This document shows positions 26,552-35,178 of a DNA stretch of 64,000 nt, piece after piece; the first letter of the stretch is position 1; every line of letters begins with the position of its first letter. The stretch spans positions 992,001 through 1,056,000 of the forward strand of contig OZ123195.1 in NCBI GenBank assembly GCA_964204605.1, written 5' to 3'. This stretch comes from UBA961 sp014191195. Its GTDB lineage: Bacteria; Bacteroidota; Ignavibacteria; Kapaibacteriales; UBA961. The translations under genes were made by a program, and so were the position numbers. Under the pieces are notes generated by a model. The model was not told the DNA's origin, did not search any database, and saw nothing but the letters and a program-made list of their open reading frames with translations.

Positions 26552-26911
26552 ATGCTAGAATTATATCTTCCTTTAATAATAATGGTAGTGGTAGGATTTT
26601 TATTTGGACTATCAAATATTGCTATTGCAGAATTTATAGGCCCACGAAAGAACAAAACCAAAGAGAAATTAAGTGTCTATGAATGTGGGATGGAACCCAT
26701 TACTACTGCTAGAGAACGTTTTTCTGTAAAGTTCTATATGGTTGCAATGTTATTCATTCTCTTTGATATAGAAATTGTATTCATGTATCCTTGGGCAATA
26801 CAATTCAAGACACTTGGTATGGTTGGATTGCTTGCAATGGCATTATTTATGGTTTTGCTTTTTGCAGGATATATTTATGTTTTAAAAAAAGGAGCATTAG
26901 AATGGCAATAG
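26552..26911 (+). CDS. nuoA: NADH-quinone oxidoreductase subunit A
   Basis: NuoA is a small membrane subunit of respiratory complex I. The 119 residues contain three helices and the conserved second-loop segment KLSVYECGMEPITTARERFS with its cysteine, followed by VKFYMVAMLFILFDIEIVFM. The ATG at 26552 gives the normal length. An in-frame TTG at 26489 is rejected because it sits in the -33 promoter element. nuoB overlaps its 3' end by 10 bp. Subunits C to N are not in this window. Confidence 0.95.
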   Translation: MLELYLPLIIMVVVGFLFGLSNIAIAEFIGPRKNKTKEKLSVYECGMEPITTARERFSVKFYMVAMLFILFDIEIVFMYPWAIQFKTLGMVGLLAMALFMVLLFAGYIYVLKKGALEWQ

Positions 26912-27420
26912 ATCAATTATCTAAAGATGGATTTTTAACCACTACAATAGATGCAGCTGTATCATGGGCCCAAAGAAATTCTATGTGGCCTATGCCAATG
27001 GGTATTTCATGTTGTGCAATAGAAATGATGGCTTTTGCAGGACCACGCTTTGATTGTGCACGCTTTGGTTCTGAAAAATTTGGTTTTACTCCTCGTCAAT
27101 CAGACTTATTAATTGTAGCTGGCACAGTTACATATAAAATGAGCTGGGTTGTAAGAAAAATATGGGATCAAATGCCCGAACCTAAATGGTGTATTTCAAT
27201 GGGCGTTTGTGCTTCTACTGGTGGTATGTTTAGAAGTTATTCTGTAGTTCAAGGAATAGATCAATTTATTCCCGTTGATGCTTATGTTTCTGGTTGCCCT
27301 CCTCGTCCTGAAGCACTGTTAAAAGCACTTATGGTTGTTCAAGAAAAAGTAGAAAAAACTAAGCCTATTCTTATAGATACTCGTGAAGCAATTACCGATG
27401 AAACTGTTCTAGCGGCTTAA
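26902..27420 (+). CDS. nuoB: NADH-quinone oxidoreductase subunit B
   Basis: NuoB carries the terminal N2 iron-sulfur cluster that passes electrons to quinone. The four ligands are in place: the vicinal pair in GISCCAIEMM, a third in ISMGVCASTGGMF, and the fourth in VSGCPPRPEALL. The 172-residue length is normal. The start at 26902 has AAAGGAG upstream and overlaps nuoA, so translation is coupled. The next gene is an FKBP lipoprotein, so nuoAB are separated from the rest of the complex I genes. Confidence 0.97.
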   Translation: MAIDQLSKDGFLTTTIDAAVSWAQRNSMWPMPMGISCCAIEMMAFAGPRFDCARFGSEKFGFTPRQSDLLIVAGTVTYKMSWVVRKIWDQMPEPKWCISMGVCASTGGMFRSYSVVQGIDQFIPVDAYVSGCPPRPEALLKALMVVQEKVEKTKPILIDTREAITDETVLAA

Positions 27421-27444
27421 TGTAATTGTTATTCCTGAGTTTTT

Positions 27445-27452
27445 TACTTTTG
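27445..27452 (+). promoter_or_regulatory. Possible -7 box for the FKBP gene
   Basis: TACTTTTG lies 17 bp before the ATG at 27470, with TTG 16 bp upstream of it. The leader would be very short. Confidence 0.3.
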
Positions 27453-27469
27453 AAGGTTTGCTATACTTT

Positions 27470-27889
27470 ATGAAACATTTACTTGTGCTAACAAAAATAC
27501 TTGTACTTTCCTTTTTATTTATTTCTTGTGACTCAACATCTATATCATTGGAAGATCCATCTACATATCCTAATCTAAAGATTACTGACATCACTGTTGG
27601 TACTGGAGCTTTGCCTGCATTTGGTAATACCGTTATCGTGCATTATACAGGTACATTTACTAATGGTGTTAAGTTTGATAGTTCAAAAGATCGTGGTGTT
27701 CCCTTTTCTTTCCAGATTGGTGTTGGTGAAGTGATAAAAGGCTGGGATTTGGGTGTTTCAACAATGCGCATCGGTGGAAAAAGAAAACTTATCATACCTC
27801 CTGAATTAGGATATGGAAATAAATCACAGGGGCCAATTCCTGCAAATTCAACATTAGTGTTCGAGGTAGAATTGCTTGGCATTCAATAA
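27470..27889 (+). CDS. FKBP-type peptidyl-prolyl isomerase lipoprotein
   Basis: The 139-residue protein has a lipoprotein signal with lipobox LFISC (Cys18) and one FKBP domain. Visible FKBP blocks are NTVIVHYTGTFTNGVKFDSS, then VIKGWDLGVSTMRIGGKR and IIPPELGYGN, ending in STLVFEVELLGI. It would catalyse proline isomerisation of envelope proteins on the periplasmic side. The ATG at 27470 is chosen because the signal peptide begins there; a TTG 12 bp upstream adds nothing. Confidence 0.93.
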   Translation: MKHLLVLTKILVLSFLFISCDSTSISLEDPSTYPNLKITDITVGTGALPAFGNTVIVHYTGTFTNGVKFDSSKDRGVPFSFQIGVGEVIKGWDLGVSTMRIGGKRKLIIPPELGYGNKSQGPIPANSTLVFEVELLGIQ

Positions 27890-27890
27890 T

Positions 27891-29285
27891 ATGAATACCG
27901 CTCATGCTTTAATCTGGTTAAAACATTCAAAGCATAAAATACTCATGGTGTTTTATGCTTTATTTTTTTTCTGCTATATTATTATTCCACCAATAAGAAA
28001 TCCTTATTCGATTAATCTCTTTTTGATTGTATCCTCCATCCATGCTTTTATTGGGTTTTTATTATGGTATCATTTTAGAGACAAAATCGAACTATGGCAA
28101 ACATTATCCATCTACTTTTTCAGTAGAGTGATTCTGTTTACAATGTATCCCTGGCTTTCTGATGATGTTTTTGCATATCTATTTTATGGGAATGCAACTG
28201 CTCATGGTTTTAATCTATATGCTTATCCTGCCAATTCCGAAATTCTACAACATCTTCATGATTCTTTATACCAATTAATGGCATTTAAAGAGTTTAGTAT
28301 AGTATATCCGCCTGTAAATACACTTATTGTAACCTTAAGTTCTTTATTGGCCCAAGTTATAGGATTTGGATCTACAACTGCATTATACTCTTGGAAGGCA
28401 TGTTGTTTGCTGTCTGAGATATTGGCTGGGTTTTTATTATTAAGAATAAAACCTTTTTCACATTTCAACCCTAAATCTGCAGTTTTATTTTATTGCTTGG
28501 TCCCTTTTACAGGGATAGAAATGATTGGTCAGGCCCATAATGATGTACTTTTATTACCTATTCTTATCCTTTTACTATACTGTGGGATGATTCATTTTCA
28601 AAAAAGAAATATATATACATCTTTGGGCTTAGGTATTATTGCAGGTATATTATTTGGGATAAAACTTGTACCTGTCATTTTGATTCTCCCCTTTATCTTA
28701 TTGGAAGGTTTACACAAAAATTCTTTCTATATCATGATAGGATTGTTGACAACAATGATATTTCCTTCCATCTTTTTTTTTCATGGAAGTATTGTAGGAG
28801 ATCATCAAGCTTTGTATGGCTTCTTGGGCGTTTTAGCATATTATAATTCTACTTTATTTAATGGTGTTCCATTATATCTGATTCGATGGATATTATCTCT
28901 GTTTTCGGTTCCTGAATGGTGGTTAATTGCTCCTAAATTACTCACACTTATAAGAAGTATTGTGGTTGTCATGTTATCAATGTTCCATAGAATCTTTACA
29001 AGCAATGATATCGCAAATACTTTATATCTACTCATGGTTGGGGCTACTTTTTTATCACCCAAAGTCCATACATGGTATATGATTCCATTAGTATTATTAG
29101 GAATATTAGCAGATTATACTTCCATGATGATTATCACATGGATTATGACATTATCATATGGAATGTACAGTGTATTTCCACCACATGAAAATTTCTTAGT
29201 AGAGACAATTCTTTGGATTCCAGCTATTGGAATTTTCTTTTGGGAGTTGAAAAAAAAGAGGGTTTCAGAGATTATTAGTATATAA
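27891..29285 (+). CDS. GT-C superfamily glycosyltransferase, mannosyltransferase-like
   Basis: This 464-residue polytopic membrane protein has about twelve hydrophobic segments. The first periplasmic loop carries WLSDDVFAYLFYGNATAHGF followed by NLYAYPANSE, the acidic catalytic loop seen in polyprenyl-phosphate-dependent GT-C enzymes (MptA-like and DUF2029-type). GQAHNDVLLLPILIL is a second family-typical segment. It probably adds a sugar to a surface glycan or lipid. Start is the ATG 1 bp after the FKBP stop. The stop abuts the convergent GWxTD gene with no gap. Confidence 0.75.
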   Translation: MNTAHALIWLKHSKHKILMVFYALFFFCYIIIPPIRNPYSINLFLIVSSIHAFIGFLLWYHFRDKIELWQTLSIYFFSRVILFTMYPWLSDDVFAYLFYGNATAHGFNLYAYPANSEILQHLHDSLYQLMAFKEFSIVYPPVNTLIVTLSSLLAQVIGFGSTTALYSWKACCLLSEILAGFLLLRIKPFSHFNPKSAVLFYCLVPFTGIEMIGQAHNDVLLLPILILLLYCGMIHFQKRNIYTSLGLGIIAGILFGIKLVPVILILPFILLEGLHKNSFYIMIGLLTTMIFPSIFFFHGSIVGDHQALYGFLGVLAYYNSTLFNGVPLYLIRWILSLFSVPEWWLIAPKLLTLIRSIVVVMLSMFHRIFTSNDIANTLYLLMVGATFLSPKVHTWYMIPLVLLGILADYTSMMIITWIMTLSYGMYSVFPPHENFLVETILWIPAIGIFFWELKKKRVSEIISI

Positions 29286-30665
29286 TTACTGAATTGATAC
29301 GATTTTTTTTAATGTGTATTTTTCCCCGTTTTTTTGTTCAAAGATAAATTTCTTATTAAGGATTGCAGAATAGCTCCATATTTCTTGTTGAATATTGCCA
29401 TTCAAAATATTTTTTTCTATATACTGAGGGAAACCATATAATAAGGCAATTTTACCTCTAGAAGTCATGATTCCATCAGATTCTTGAATCGTTTGAAATG
29501 CAGTAAATGCATTATCAGCTCTTCGGAAATATTCTGTCATAGCCTCATTATAAATGGTAGTTGGCGTTGGGTCTAGTTTTTTCCACCATTGAATCAATCT
29601 TGTTCTAATTTCAATATCTGAACCACCTATAATAGTATCGTATTCATCATCTTTAAGAATATACTTCATAATATCGGCTGCATATGAAGCATTAATAAGA
29701 GATTTGGGCATATCTTCCCAGATGCAGGTGAATTCAAAATGAGCAGTATCTTTTTTTTTCTTTATTCCAGGATATATAATATTCATTGAGTATTTACCTG
29801 GAGCAAGCGCATTTTCTGGAAATTGTATTAAAGCTAATGTATTCCCTTTTTTATACACTTTCATTAGTTTGCAATCTTGAAGAATATGATATTTGTCTGC
29901 AATTGGTACTTCTACACTTTTATCAGGGATTAATTCAATTAAAGCTGCAGATACTTGTTTTGTACCGAAAGAAAACTCTTGATACGCTTGAAGTCTTTTT
30001 AACTCTGCATATACTGGTTTTTTTATGTCACCATACACAGGTATACAAACAAATTGTTGAGATTTAGTAAAAGATGTATTACCATTCATGATGATAGGTT
30101 GAAAAAAGTCTCCCGATGGATTAGATTCAGTAAAGTATGGTGTTCCAAAGCCATAAGAAGGAATTGTAATTGATGGAACTCGTATCCTCTTTATGCTTTG
30201 ACTTCCCCTATCAAATAAAGATATATTAATTGTATAGTGTCCTTTTACTACATTAAAATCCAAAATCCCATAAGCATAATCATTTTTAGCATTTGATTGT
30301 TCATATGAATTGGCATATACAGTATCTTTCCAGAATGTCCGATATTTAATTATTCCATTAGTATCCCTGCATTCAATCTCTATGGTTGGATTACTTTCAA
30401 ATTCTCCAAAAGGGCTTGTAGAATTTGTAAATGTTAATGCATCAAATTGAATTCTGAATGCACATATAATTGTAAGAGAATCTTTATCATAAGCATGAAT
30501 AATTGGCTTACAATCTACAAAGAATGGTTCGGAAATGTCGGGTAAAACAGGATAGAGATTACTAAAGGGTTTGCTTATTTGCGAATACACGCTAAACATA
30601 TTCAAAGAACAGATCAATAGCGCACAAGCAAAGAATCTATGTACATATTTATAAACCATATTCAT
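29286..30665 (-). CDS. GWxTD domain-containing exported protein
   Basis: The 459-residue product starts with a signal peptide (HRFFACALLICSLNMFSVYS). The N-terminal 300 residues are beta-rich. The C-terminus carries the GWxTD region: a four-helix WWKKLDPTPTTIYNEAMTEY stretch, DGIMTSRGKIALLYGFPQYI, and a final EIWSY tract. The motif name is degenerate here, but the RGxIxxxYGxP core is clear. GWxTD proteins occur widely in FCB-group and Acidobacteria genomes; function is unknown. Its start overlaps the ruvX stop by 17 bp. A second ATG 6 bp downstream is equally plausible. Confidence 0.8.
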   Translation of the reverse strand: MNMVYKYVHRFFACALLICSLNMFSVYSQISKPFSNLYPVLPDISEPFFVDCKPIIHAYDKDSLTIICAFRIQFDALTFTNSTSPFGEFESNPTIEIECRDTNGIIKYRTFWKDTVYANSYEQSNAKNDYAYGILDFNVVKGHYTINISLFDRGSQSIKRIRVPSITIPSYGFGTPYFTESNPSGDFFQPIIMNGNTSFTKSQQFVCIPVYGDIKKPVYAELKRLQAYQEFSFGTKQVSAALIELIPDKSVEVPIADKYHILQDCKLMKVYKKGNTLALIQFPENALAPGKYSMNIIYPGIKKKKDTAHFEFTCIWEDMPKSLINASYAADIMKYILKDDEYDTIIGGSDIEIRTRLIQWWKKLDPTPTTIYNEAMTEYFRRADNAFTAFQTIQESDGIMTSRGKIALLYGFPQYIEKNILNGNIQQEIWSYSAILNKKFIFEQKNGEKYTLKKIVSIQ

Positions 30666-31089
30666 CTAAAAAAGATCTTAATATAATTGCTGCAGCTGTT
30701 TGATCTATTCTACCTTTTACGGCTCTTTTCTTTTTAGATATGCCAGAATGAACCATGTGTGACACTGCATCTTTGGAGCTAAACGATTCATCGTGAAAAA
30801 TAATTTCAGGAATGGCATATTTTTGAAGTTCAACTACGCATTCTGTAATAAATTCCACAATTGAATTTACTTGTCCTTTTGAAGCTTCTGGCATACCAAT
30901 AATGATAGCTGCAGGATTCTCTTTTTCAATAATTTGAATTATTTTTTTGATAAAATCAGAAGATACTTCTATAGTAGTTAAAGGAGTAGTTGTAATATGT
31001 AGAATATCACAAACAGCTATTCCTATTCGCTTTTTTCCTATGTCCAAACACATAAGTCTTTTATGTTTAAATCTGTCCATTTCTACCAT
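30649..31089 (-). CDS. ruvX: Pre-16S rRNA nuclease RuvX/YqgF family
   Basis: This 146-residue RNase H-fold protein processes the 5' end of 16S rRNA; it was once predicted to be a Holliday junction resolvase. The first strand LMCLDIGKKRIGIAVCD holds the catalytic aspartate. IIIGMPEASKG and IIFHDESFSSKDA carry the middle acidic residue, and GRIDQTAAAIIL the last aspartate. It overlaps the GWxTD gene downstream. Start at 31089 or the ATG at 31080 cannot be separated from sequence. Confidence 0.9.
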   Translation of the reverse strand: MVEMDRFKHKRLMCLDIGKKRIGIAVCDILHITTTPLTTIEVSSDFIKKIIQIIEKENPAAIIIGMPEASKGQVNSIVEFITECVVELQKYAIPEIIFHDESFSSKDAVSHMVHSGISKKKRAVKGRIDQTAAAIILRSFLDEYGL

Positions 31090-31159
31090 TAATATTTTAT
31101 AACACTATTATATAAAAGAATGCGTCCAATAAAGCATTCAATTATCAAATTAGGGTTTT

Positions 31160-31918
31160 ATGAAAAAGTATATGCTTAAACTACTATTTTTCTTTGTGTT
31201 CATTTCGGGAAGTTTTGTGTGTACATATCAAGTACAAGCACAATTATTTGATATGCTTAAACAAGAATCGAAAAAATTATTTCGTAATGACGCTGGAGCT
31301 TCAAATCCATTCTCTCAAGAAGAGGCAATTAAAGCATTAAAACAAGCTTTAACAAATGGCATACAAAAAGGAACAAATATCGTTTCTAAGCAAGATGGTT
31401 TTTATAAAAACCCAGAAATTATTATTCCATTTCCACAAGATGCAAAAAAAGTTGAAAGTACTCTTCGTACAATGGGATTAGGTTCGGAAATAGATAAAGT
31501 TGTCCTTTCATTAAATAGAGCAGCAGAAGATGCAAGTATATCTGCATTACAAATTTTTATTAATGCTATTACATCAATGACAATTTCCGATGCTATCTCT
31601 ATTGTAAAAGGGGATAAAACAGCTGCCACTCAATTTTTAAGAAAAACCACATATAATCAACTTTTTTCAACATTCACTCCATCAATTAAGAATTCTCTAG
31701 ACAAAGTAGATGCAACCAAGTACTGGTCAAGTATCATGAATACATATAATAAAATACCATTTGTTCAAAAAGTTAATCCAGATTTAACTGCATATGTTAC
31801 TGAAAAGGCTTTAAATGGATTGTTTATCATGATAGCAAAGGAAGAAGAACAAATTCGAAAAGATCCAATTGCTCAAACAACCGAATTATTGAAAAAGGTT
31901 TTTGGAAAAAGAAATTAA
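31160..31918 (+). CDS. DUF4197 exported protein
   Basis: The 252-residue protein has a signal peptide (LLFFFVFISGSFVCTYQVQA). It then has an all-helical body typical of DUF4197: EEAIKALKQALTNGIQKGT, YKNPEIIIPFPQDAKKVEST, and LNRAAEDASISALQIFINAI. The family is periplasmic and has no known activity. The stop codon shares the palindrome TTAA with the stop of the convergent pnuC gene. A small hairpin (31118-31139) lies in its leader. Confidence 0.85.
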   Translation: MKKYMLKLLFFFVFISGSFVCTYQVQAQLFDMLKQESKKLFRNDAGASNPFSQEEAIKALKQALTNGIQKGTNIVSKQDGFYKNPEIIIPFPQDAKKVESTLRTMGLGSEIDKVVLSLNRAAEDASISALQIFINAITSMTISDAISIVKGDKTAATQFLRKTTYNQLFSTFTPSIKNSLDKVDATKYWSSIMNTYNKIPFVQKVNPDLTAYVTEKALNGLFIMIAKEEEQIRKDPIAQTTELLKKVFGKRN

Positions 31919-32469
31919 TATGCTTTCCATTGTTTATATCCTCGAATAGCCATAATGCAGTATAAAGCATATAAAGCAGCTGTTGAATATAGACCTTTAT
32001 TGACAAATAAAAACACATAAACGATGTCTACCAAGATCCAGATTATCCAATTTTGGATCTTTTTTTTTGTCTGCAGATACTGAGCAATAAGACTGCCACA
32101 CGTTAAGGTGCTGTCTAACTCTGGGAATGATGCATCAGTATATATTCTCAAGAAATAACCTAGTACAAATGAACTCAACAGAAACAACATACATAGTAAT
32201 ATCATTTCTTTATATGATGTCTTATACATCACTTTTTTTTCTATGATCAGTTCCTTATTATAAGTCCACTGATACCACCCATAGAGTGAGATAATACAAA
32301 AAAGAACCTGGAGTAAAGAATCAGCATATAGTTTCTCTATCCAAAATAAAAAGCAATAAATCAGAACATTAATAATAGAAATAATCCAACAAAGTGGGGA
32401 TAGTCTAATGGCTAAATAGACACCAATTATTCCTGTTATGATACCAGATATTTCTAAGAATGAATTCAT
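31915..32469 (-). CDS. pnuC: PnuC-type vitamin transporter (nicotinamide riboside or thiamine)
   Basis: This 184-residue protein has about seven helices and matches the PnuC family: WIISIINVLIYCFLFWIEK, LYADSLLQVLFCIISLYGWY and NWIIWILVDIVYVFLFVNKG near the C-terminus. PnuC proteins take up nicotinamide riboside by facilitated diffusion; PnuT relatives carry thiamine. In Bacteroidota, PnuT genes often sit with a TPP riboswitch and an outer-membrane receptor. I looked for a TPP element and did not find one. An outer-membrane protein gene ends exactly 1 bp upstream, so the two may work together. The exact vitamin is uncertain. Confidence 0.85.
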   Translation of the reverse strand: MNSFLEISGIITGIIGVYLAIRLSPLCWIISIINVLIYCFLFWIEKLYADSLLQVLFCIISLYGWYQWTYNKELIIEKKVMYKTSYKEMILLCMLFLLSSFVLGYFLRIYTDASFPELDSTLTCGSLIAQYLQTKKKIQNWIIWILVDIVYVFLFVNKGLYSTAALYALYCIMAIRGYKQWKAY

Positions 32470-33354
32470 TTACCAGCGATATCCTGCTCCTAATGCAACA
32501 TTACCTATAGACCAAGCATTTGTTCCCATTACTCTTAAAGAATACATTGCATCTAAGATCAGATGATCATCTGGGAGGATTTTGAAAGATGCGCCTACAG
32601 AAGTAAACTGTTCTGCTGGCTGAAAACGCCTAATCTCAAATATTGGAATATCTCTAGAAGCTCCCATTGCTTGCTGTATATCAATAAAGAAAATGAGCGC
32701 AGTTTTTTCAACAGTAGAAAATCCAATTTCAGAATGTATATATGCTAGATTTTGCCATGCTGAATCTCTAAGTGATAAAGATCCTGTAATTGCAATCCAA
32801 CTTTTTTCAAAAGGTATATTGATTTGCAATCCTATTAGTGCTTCTTTAGATAAACCACCTAAGAAATCATTAGTAGAATCTAAAGGATTACCTTGATTGG
32901 TAGGCAATCTATACTCTGCCAATAGAAATGCAATAGTTTTCCCTCTTAAAAAAGTATACATGCCACCAAGTGAGCAATAATTTATCAATGTTGTATTCAT
33001 TTGTTTTCTAATAACCCGATTTCCTATTGAATCCACAGTAAATTTTTCAATAAGAGAATAAGACGTAAATGGAAGCGAACATCTAACTAATAGATTATCT
33101 GTAAGCCCATATTCCGCTTGAACAGATCCATTAATCATACTATTATCAAAAGTATATTGAGATCTTTGGATTGAATCATATAGAGAACTATTTCTATTGC
33201 CATTTCTTTCAAAATAACTTGCCCCAGAAGCAGAACCAATACTACATTTAATCATGGTATATCCTTGTTTATATGTTGTCATTTGAGACAATAAAACATA
33301 GGCTTGATTAAAATACATTATAAGGATGAGGAATATTAGTGAGAATAGTTTCAT
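32470..33354 (-). CDS. Outer-membrane beta-barrel protein
   Basis: The 294-residue protein (from the ATG at 33354; an ATG at 33369 adds 5 residues) has a signal peptide (MKLFSLIFLILIMYFNQAYV). The body has amphipathic strands and a typical barrel C-terminus ending in aromatic-basic residues (NVALGAGYRW). Segments such as SVQAEYGLTDNLLVRCSLPF and VGASFKILPDDHLILDAMYS resemble the MetA-pathway/transporter OMP families. It directly precedes pnuC on the same strand and may serve as its outer-membrane partner. The ligand is unknown. Confidence 0.7.
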   Translation of the reverse strand: MKLFSLIFLILIMYFNQAYVLLSQMTTYKQGYTMIKCSIGSASGASYFERNGNRNSSLYDSIQRSQYTFDNSMINGSVQAEYGLTDNLLVRCSLPFTSYSLIEKFTVDSIGNRVIRKQMNTTLINYCSLGGMYTFLRGKTIAFLLAEYRLPTNQGNPLDSTNDFLGGLSKEALIGLQINIPFEKSWIAITGSLSLRDSAWQNLAYIHSEIGFSTVEKTALIFFIDIQQAMGASRDIPIFEIRRFQPAEQFTSVGASFKILPDDHLILDAMYSLRVMGTNAWSIGNVALGAGYRW

Positions 33355-33386
33355 TTTCTTATCTTGCATATGTATATATATTATAG

Positions 33387-34154
33387 GTGATTAGTCTATT
33401 GTTTGACAACATAAACAAATTTTTACAATCTCGCCTTGAATGGAAGCAAGTGATAATTTCAATTGCTTTGATTGTGTTTATGCTTATTGCAATTCTTACA
33501 ATTGTAGATACTTTTGTAATGCCAAATTATGTACATTCTGTTAAAGAAGTAACAGTTCCTAACTTTGTAGGAAAATCAATTTCTACTGCAAAATTGTTAT
33601 TGCAACATTCCGGACTATCTATTGCCGAAGTTAGAGAAGTATACAGTGATAAAATAGCTAAGGGGAATATTATTAGTCAATTACCTTTTTCTGGAACTCA
33701 TGTAAGGGAAGGCAGAAGATTATATTTAACTGTTAGTAAAGGTATAGAAAAAATAGTAGTTCCTTATTTGCAAGGAAAGACTGAAAGAGATGCTCGTTTG
33801 CAATTAATGAGCATGGGTTTTCAAGTTGGAGATATTATTTTTGTTGAAAATGATGAAATTCCAAGAGGATTGGTAATCAATCAATTTATACCACCAGGTA
33901 GTAAACTTCCATATGGTTATTCAATCGGATTTCAGGTTAGCCTTGGTAATTCAGATATCATAGTACCACTATTGACGGGCTATACTCTTGATGAAGCAAG
34001 AGGAATATTATTTAACATAGGCTTATATTTACATTCAATCGAATATGTACTAGGAGATGGTACTTATTCTAGTGGAACAATCATAGAACAAAGTATTCAG
34101 GCTGGTGAAACAGCAAGGCAAGGAGATTCTTTAAATATTAAAATTGTGAATTAA
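33387..34154 (+). CDS. Membrane-anchored protein with three PASTA domains
   Basis: The 255-residue protein has one membrane helix at about 22-43 (VIISIALIVFMLIAILTIVD). Three PASTA repeats follow, opening with VTVPNFVGKS (about 54), IVVPYLQGKT (about 121) and IIVPLLTGYT (about 190). PASTA domains bind muropeptides or unlinked peptidoglycan. In Bacteroidota they occur without a kinase, as here. Start is GTG 33387 or TTG 33399; no ATG would keep the membrane helix whole. The outer-membrane gene diverges only 32 bp away. Confidence 0.88.
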   Translation: MISLLFDNINKFLQSRLEWKQVIISIALIVFMLIAILTIVDTFVMPNYVHSVKEVTVPNFVGKSISTAKLLLQHSGLSIAEVREVYSDKIAKGNIISQLPFSGTHVREGRRLYLTVSKGIEKIVVPYLQGKTERDARLQLMSMGFQVGDIIFVENDEIPRGLVINQFIPPGSKLPYGYSIGFQVSLGNSDIIVPLLTGYTLDEARGILFNIGLYLHSIEYVLGDGTYSSGTIIEQSIQAGETARQGDSLNIKIVN

Positions 34155-34159
34155 TGATA

Positions 34160-35164
34160 TTATATAGAATGAAGATACGTTTCACAATCAGTGATAATTG
34201 TTTGTACAATGTGATGTAGATCACCATGAGAAATTCTTGCTCCTGCAGCTTGTTGATGTCCCCCACCTCCATATTTTTGAGCAATCGACCTCACATCATA
34301 TTCTGGCTTTGATCTCAGTGAGATTTTTACTTTATCAGGCCATTCAGTTATTAAAGCCCCAATTTTTACTCCAGCTAAGCTTAAAGTATAATTTACGAAA
34401 CCTTCTGTTTCTTCTGGTAAATAGTGTTCTAATTGCTGTTTAGTAAGCACAATTAATACAAGATTACCATCAAGATGTATCTGCAATGAACTTAATGCCA
34501 TACCTAATAATCGTAAAGAATGAGGAGTTTCTGCATTCATAACTTTATCGTATATCATAACAGGATTAGCACCACAATCAATAAGCCAAGCAGCAAGCCT
34601 CATGATATCAGACGTCGTTCTTGGATGCCTAAATCCACCAGTATCTGTCATAATACCTGTATACAAAGCAGTGGCTGATTCTACAGATGGAATAATTTCA
34701 GATGATTTTGCCATTTCTGATACTATTTCACAGGTAGAACATGCTTTAACAATTGAATGCAATCTGTCTGGTATAATAGAAGGTTCAAGATGATGATCTA
34801 TTAAAACGGTATGTCCTGTAAAATGAGTTAATAACTCTTGAACACTTTGCCCTAATCTACTTGCATGATTTAAATCGAGTATACAAAACCAATCTGCAGA
34901 TGCCACTTTGTCTTTTGATTGTATATCGGATGCATGATAAAATTCAGTAGTACTAATAAGAAATCGAAGATTTGCTGGAACAGCACTATGCAAGATGATG
35001 CAAACATCTTTACCAGAGGCTTTTAAAAGATGATATAAGCCCACACTGCTGCCTATTGCATCACCATCAGGATCTATATGAGAAGTAAGCACTATACTTT
35101 TGGCAGATAATAAAAGTTGCCATGTTTTATATAATTCTTCTCTGATTTCTGATGTTATGTACAT
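34160..35164 (-). CDS. nrnA: DHH-family phosphoesterase, NrnA-like
   Basis: This 334-residue enzyme degrades short oligoribonucleotides and pAp in organisms without Orn. DHH-family motifs are in order: SHIDPDGDAIGSSVGL (motif I), a WFCILDLNHASR strand, VLIDHHLEP (the DHH), and TDTGGFRHPRT. The DHHA1 domain ends with KYGGGGHQQAAGARIS, which binds substrate. It lies 14 bp downstream of rnc, so two RNA-decay enzymes end the fatty-acid operon. Confidence 0.92.
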   Translation of the reverse strand: MYITSEIREELYKTWQLLLSAKSIVLTSHIDPDGDAIGSSVGLYHLLKASGKDVCIILHSAVPANLRFLISTTEFYHASDIQSKDKVASADWFCILDLNHASRLGQSVQELLTHFTGHTVLIDHHLEPSIIPDRLHSIVKACSTCEIVSEMAKSSEIIPSVESATALYTGIMTDTGGFRHPRTTSDIMRLAAWLIDCGANPVMIYDKVMNAETPHSLRLLGMALSSLQIHLDGNLVLIVLTKQQLEHYLPEETEGFVNYTLSLAGVKIGALITEWPDKVKISLRSKPEYDVRSIAQKYGGGGHQQAAGARISHGDLHHIVQTIITDCETYLHSI

Positions 35165-35178
35165 ACAATTATAATTTA

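Noticed and set aside
31118..31139. Hairpin (GAATGC/GCATTC) before the DUF4197 gene as a terminator for ruvX or a riboswitch
   Set aside because: ruvX is transcribed away from it, no T-tail follows, and no riboswitch core is seen.
33355..33420. TPP or other riboswitch before the outer-membrane/pnuC pair
   Set aside because: Only 32 bp separate the divergent starts and no TPP core sequence is present.
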